This document shows positions 5,388 to 7,834 of a DNA stretch of 7,834 bases, piece by piece. The number at the start of each line of letters is the position of its first letter. The stretch's first letter is position 1. The notes under the pieces were generated by a model. The model had not been told where the DNA came from. It made no database searches and saw only the letters and a program-made list of their open reading frames with translations. The translations under genes and the position numbers were made by a program. The DNA lies in NCBI GenBank assembly GCA_947441895.1, contig CANEUT010000071.1:1-7834 (forward strand), written 5' to 3'. Origin of the DNA: Rickettsiales bacterium. Its GTDB lineage: Bacteria; Pseudomonadota; Alphaproteobacteria; Rickettsiales; UBA3002.

Positions 5388-7685
5388 CTATAGAATCTCA
5401 ACCCCGTGATCTTTGGCAAAGCGCTCCAGATGCAACCGAATGGAATGTTGTGGCTCGGCGCAGATATAGTCGAGGTAATGGGTTAAATCGCGTGCATGCA
5501 AGCTGCGCAGCATGGCCTTCACGGGGCCAATGGCCGATGGCGGCATGGAAAGCGTGCGCACGCCGCAGCCAATAAGGGCCATGGCATCCACAGGCCGCGT
5601 CGCCATATCACCACAGAAACTTAAATCGACCTTATATTCGCTCGCCACCTTCACCACGGTTTGAATGACACGCATCACGGCAGGGTTGAGCGTATCATAA
5701 CGCCCACTCACCCGAGGACTGCCGCGGTCGCACGCAAACAGAAACTGAAACAAATCATTGCTACCGATGGAAACAAAATCCACCCGACTCATCAATTCGG
5801 GTAGCTGGAAAAGCAGCGATGGAATTTCCAGCATGGTGCCAATGCGTAGCTGGGTGGGCGGTGTGATTCCTTCATCACGCGCACGCTCAATCTCTTTCAG
5901 TAGCAGCACTTTCATGGCATCGAATTCAGGAATTTCCGCAATAAAGGGGAACATGACAGAGAGTTTTTCACCCGCCGCCGCACGCACCATGGCGCGCAGT
6001 TGCTGACGCAGAATCACCGGGCGGTCGAGCGCAATGCGGGTGGCACGCCAACCCATGGCCGGGTTTTCTTCGTTGCCGATTTGAATATAGGGCACTTGCT
6101 TATCGCCACCAATATCAAACGAGCGGAACACCACTGGCTTGCCGCGCGCCTTCTCAATTGCATCACGATAGATGCGCTGCTGATCGGCCACGCTGGGTAA
6201 ATCACGACTGGCCATATAGGGTAGTTCGGTGCGGAAGAGGCCCACCCCATCCACATCTGCTGCTGACAGATGATCAGCATGCACAAACAATCCCAGGTTC
6301 AGGTTCAGCGAAATGGGCACGCCATCCGCGGTGATGGATGGCAAATCACGTGTAGCGGCATAGGCCGCCACTTGCGCGGCACGGCTTGCAATCTCGGCGT
6401 CGGCCGCGGCTTCCACATCTTCCGGCGGACGCACATACACCAAGCCCTGATCACCCTGTACCACCACCAAGTCACCACGTTTCACCACGTGCAGAATATT
6501 TTCCACACGCCCCACCATTGGAATATCCATCATGCGCGCAATAATGGCCACATGGCTGGTGGGCGAACCCTCCGCAAGAATCACGCCCTTCAACCGTTTT
6601 GCATCATATTCCAGCAGCTCCGCCGGTCCCAAACAATGGGCGACGAGAATGAACGCATCGGGCAATTCGCCGAGCGCCGCCGTGGGCTCTACCCCCTGAA
6701 GGTGATAGAGTAAGCGCTCCGACAAATCTTCCAGATCCTGCACGCGTTCTTGAATGTAAGCGCTGGTAATTTGACTGAGGCGCGCATGCATTTCTTCCTG
6801 CACTTTACGTACTGCCGCTTCGGCGGTGAGGCCGGTATGAATCGCTTCGGTGATGCGATCAATCCAACCGCGATCCTGGCTGAACAGGCGATAGCTCTCG
6901 AGAATTTCGCGGTGGGCGCTACCCTCTTCTAAACCCGACTGCGTAATCAACGTATCCACCGATTGCTGCAGCGAAAGCAGCGCACCGCGCAGACGCCTTT
7001 CTTCCTCTTCCGGTGATTCGCTTACCAGTGTGGTAATATCAATTTTGGGGCGGTGCAGTACCACCGGTGCTTTGGCAATGCCACCCGCCAACGTGTTGCC
7101 GGAAAGCTGCTGCGACTGCAACATGGGGTGCTGACCACCGGCAATGTCATAAATATCAACAATTTTACTGCCAATGACGAGTTCCGAAACCACCATAGCC
7201 ACCGCGTGCAGAATTTCGGCAAGCTCTTCGCTGTAACTACGCGCCAGTTTATTTTGCACCACCAGCACGCCAATAGTTTTGTGGCTATGCAGCAGCGGCA
7301 CCCCAATGAACCCGTGGTAAAGCTCTTCACCGGTTTCGGGGCGATACGCGAATTTGGGATGCGACTGCGCATCGGCCAGGTTCAAATCCAGCCCTCCGGC
7401 CGCCACTTCGCCCACCAGCCCTTCACCAAAACGCAGGCGAGTGACATGCACCGAATTTTGCTTCAGGCCGAAGCTTGCGTAAAGCTCCAGAATGTCGCCG
7501 GGGCGTGACAGATAAATGGAGCACACATCAGCCCCCAGCGACACCGCAATGGTGCGCACCAATAAATCGAGGCGCGCCTGCGCCGTGGCACCACCAACGG
7601 TCATCACGTCGCGCACTTGGCGCAGCAACATAATCGGCGATTGAATCGCCGAACTTGCCGGATCCATTGGAATAATACTTGCCAT
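5388..7685 (-). CDS. ptsP: Phosphoenolpyruvate-protein phosphotransferase PtsP (enzyme I of the nitrogen PTS)
   Basis: PtsP takes phosphate from phosphoenolpyruvate onto its own histidine and passes it to the HPr-like protein NPr, starting the PtsP-NPr-PtsN relay that regulates nitrogen, potassium and carbon responses in the cytoplasm. The 765 residues show an N-terminal GAF sensor domain (about 35-170), which sets it apart from sugar-PTS enzyme I. Then come the HPr-binding helical domain (about 200-330), the phosphohistidine domain with GSPTSHVAI (His378), and the PEP-binding barrel (about 450-745). The barrel carries GLFRTE (Arg485), RSFDIGGDK (Arg521), MLE (Glu620), GSNDL (Asn643, Asp644), DR (Arg654) and the catalytic Cys691 in SFCGDM. 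All key residues are present. The ATG at 7685 is supported by AAGG 8 nt upstream; Met7 is a less likely start. A gap of 225 bp separates it from the next gene. Confidence 0.96.
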   Translation of the reverse strand: MASIIPMDPASSAIQSPIMLLRQVRDVMTVGGATAQARLDLLVRTIAVSLGADVCSIYLSRPGDILELYASFGLKQNSVHVTRLRFGEGLVGEVAAGGLDLNLADAQSHPKFAYRPETGEELYHGFIGVPLLHSHKTIGVLVVQNKLARSYSEELAEILHAVAMVVSELVIGSKIVDIYDIAGGQHPMLQSQQLSGNTLAGGIAKAPVVLHRPKIDITTLVSESPEEEERRLRGALLSLQQSVDTLITQSGLEEGSAHREILESYRLFSQDRGWIDRITEAIHTGLTAEAAVRKVQEEMHARLSQITSAYIQERVQDLEDLSERLLYHLQGVEPTAALGELPDAFILVAHCLGPAELLEYDAKRLKGVILAEGSPTSHVAIIARMMDIPMVGRVENILHVVKRGDLVVVQGDQGLVYVRPPEDVEAAADAEIASRAAQVAAYAATRDLPSITADGVPISLNLNLGLFVHADHLSAADVDGVGLFRTELPYMASRDLPSVADQQRIYRDAIEKARGKPVVFRSFDIGGDKQVPYIQIGNEENPAMGWRATRIALDRPVILRQQLRAMVRAAAGEKLSVMFPFIAEIPEFDAMKVLLLKEIERARDEGITPPTQLRIGTMLEIPSLLFQLPELMSRVDFVSIGSNDLFQFLFACDRGSPRVSGRYDTLNPAVMRVIQTVVKVASEYKVDLSFCGDMATRPVDAMALIGCGVRTLSMPPSAIGPVKAMLRSLHARDLTHYLDYICAEPQHSIRLHLERFAKDHGVEIL

Positions 7686-7703
7686 TCTTGCCGCCTTTTT
7701 GCT

Positions 7704-7744
7704 GCGATTAAAATCGCCCCTGCATTCGCGACATTTTATAAAAT
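7704..7744 (-). promoter_or_regulatory. Possible ptsP promoter and leader hairpin
   Basis: The 12-base perfect palindrome ATTTTATAAAAT (7733-7744) contains TATAAA on the minus strand (7735-7740), a good -10-like hexamer about 50 nt before the ptsP ATG. The -35 match is poor: TTGTGC at a spacing of 15 or TTTGTG at 16. Between it and the Shine-Dalgarno lies GCGATT/AATCGC (7704-7717), a small hairpin. The palindrome could instead be an operator, or simple AT-rich DNA. Confidence 0.35.
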
Positions 7745-7784
7745 CATTTTTTGCTGCACAAATCGGAAATCACCCCAGGCCAAT

Positions 7785-7834
7785 TTATGCGCGTCGCTGC
7801 AGATATTCTGATGCTTGTTGCACCAATTCGTCAA
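7785..7834 (-). CDS. Possible 3' end of an upstream gene (product not recognised)
   Basis: One minus-strand frame entering from the right edge reads DELVQQASEYLQRRA followed by TAA (7787-7785). The composition is that of an ordinary soluble C-terminal helix, and a 99-bp gap then separates it from ptsP. The piece is too short to identify. In many alphaproteobacteria lysC precedes ptsP, but this ending does not resemble the usual C-terminus of aspartate kinase. A second minus frame is also open for 32 codons from the edge, so even the reading frame is uncertain. Confidence 0.4.
   Translation of the reverse strand, partial: DELVQQASEYLQRRA

Noticed and set aside
6270..6713. A 147-codon plus-strand open frame opposite ptsP
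   Set aside because: It is a shadow of the ptsP reading frame, with a His-rich composition and no domain signal.

Overview
The window is a compact block of chromosomal housekeeping genes, all on the minus strand. Reading in the direction of transcription (right to left), it holds the extreme 3' end of an unrecognised gene, ptsP (enzyme I of the nitrogen phosphotransferase system), a rodZ-like membrane HTH gene, ispG, hisS, prfA, and the first 178 codons of prmC, which runs off the left edge. I see no tRNA, rRNA, CRISPR array, mobile element or phage gene.

The likely host is an alphaproteobacterium. The GAF-containing PtsP beside prfA/prmC and the rodZ-ispG-hisS order fit proteobacteria in general. 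The ptsP-to-prmC arrangement and mid-50s GC content (by eye) fit an alphaproteobacterium. HisRS carries the canonical bacterial motif 2 loop rather than the divergent form known from the Rhizobiales/Rhodobacterales/Caulobacterales group. This points, weakly, to a lineage outside that group. The assignment is inference, not identification.

Layout. 7785-7834 is the tail of an upstream gene, if real. 7686-7784 is a 99-bp gap with a possible promoter and a good Shine-Dalgarno for ptsP. ptsP fills 5388-7685. 5163-5387 is a 225-bp gap with three small hairpins close together. rodZ-like (4251-5162) overlaps ispG (3038-4261) by 11 nt. 2866-3037 is a 172-bp gap with a bulged hairpin and a 14-bp tandem repeat just before hisS. 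hisS (1600-2865) overlaps prfA (534-1610) by 11 nt, and prfA and prmC share one base in TAATG.

Functionally, prfA and prmC form a unit: RF1 terminates translation and PrmC methylates its GGQ glutamine. hisS charges tRNA-His, ispG makes the isoprenoid precursor HMBPP, the rodZ-like protein probably links the MreB cytoskeleton to the envelope, and ptsP feeds a regulatory phosphorelay. The overlaps suggest two translationally coupled groups, rodZ-ispG and hisS-prfA-prmC. I found no convincing undescribed system. The least ordinary items are the charged Lys-Pro repeat tail of the RodZ-like protein and the hairpin cluster downstream of ptsP.
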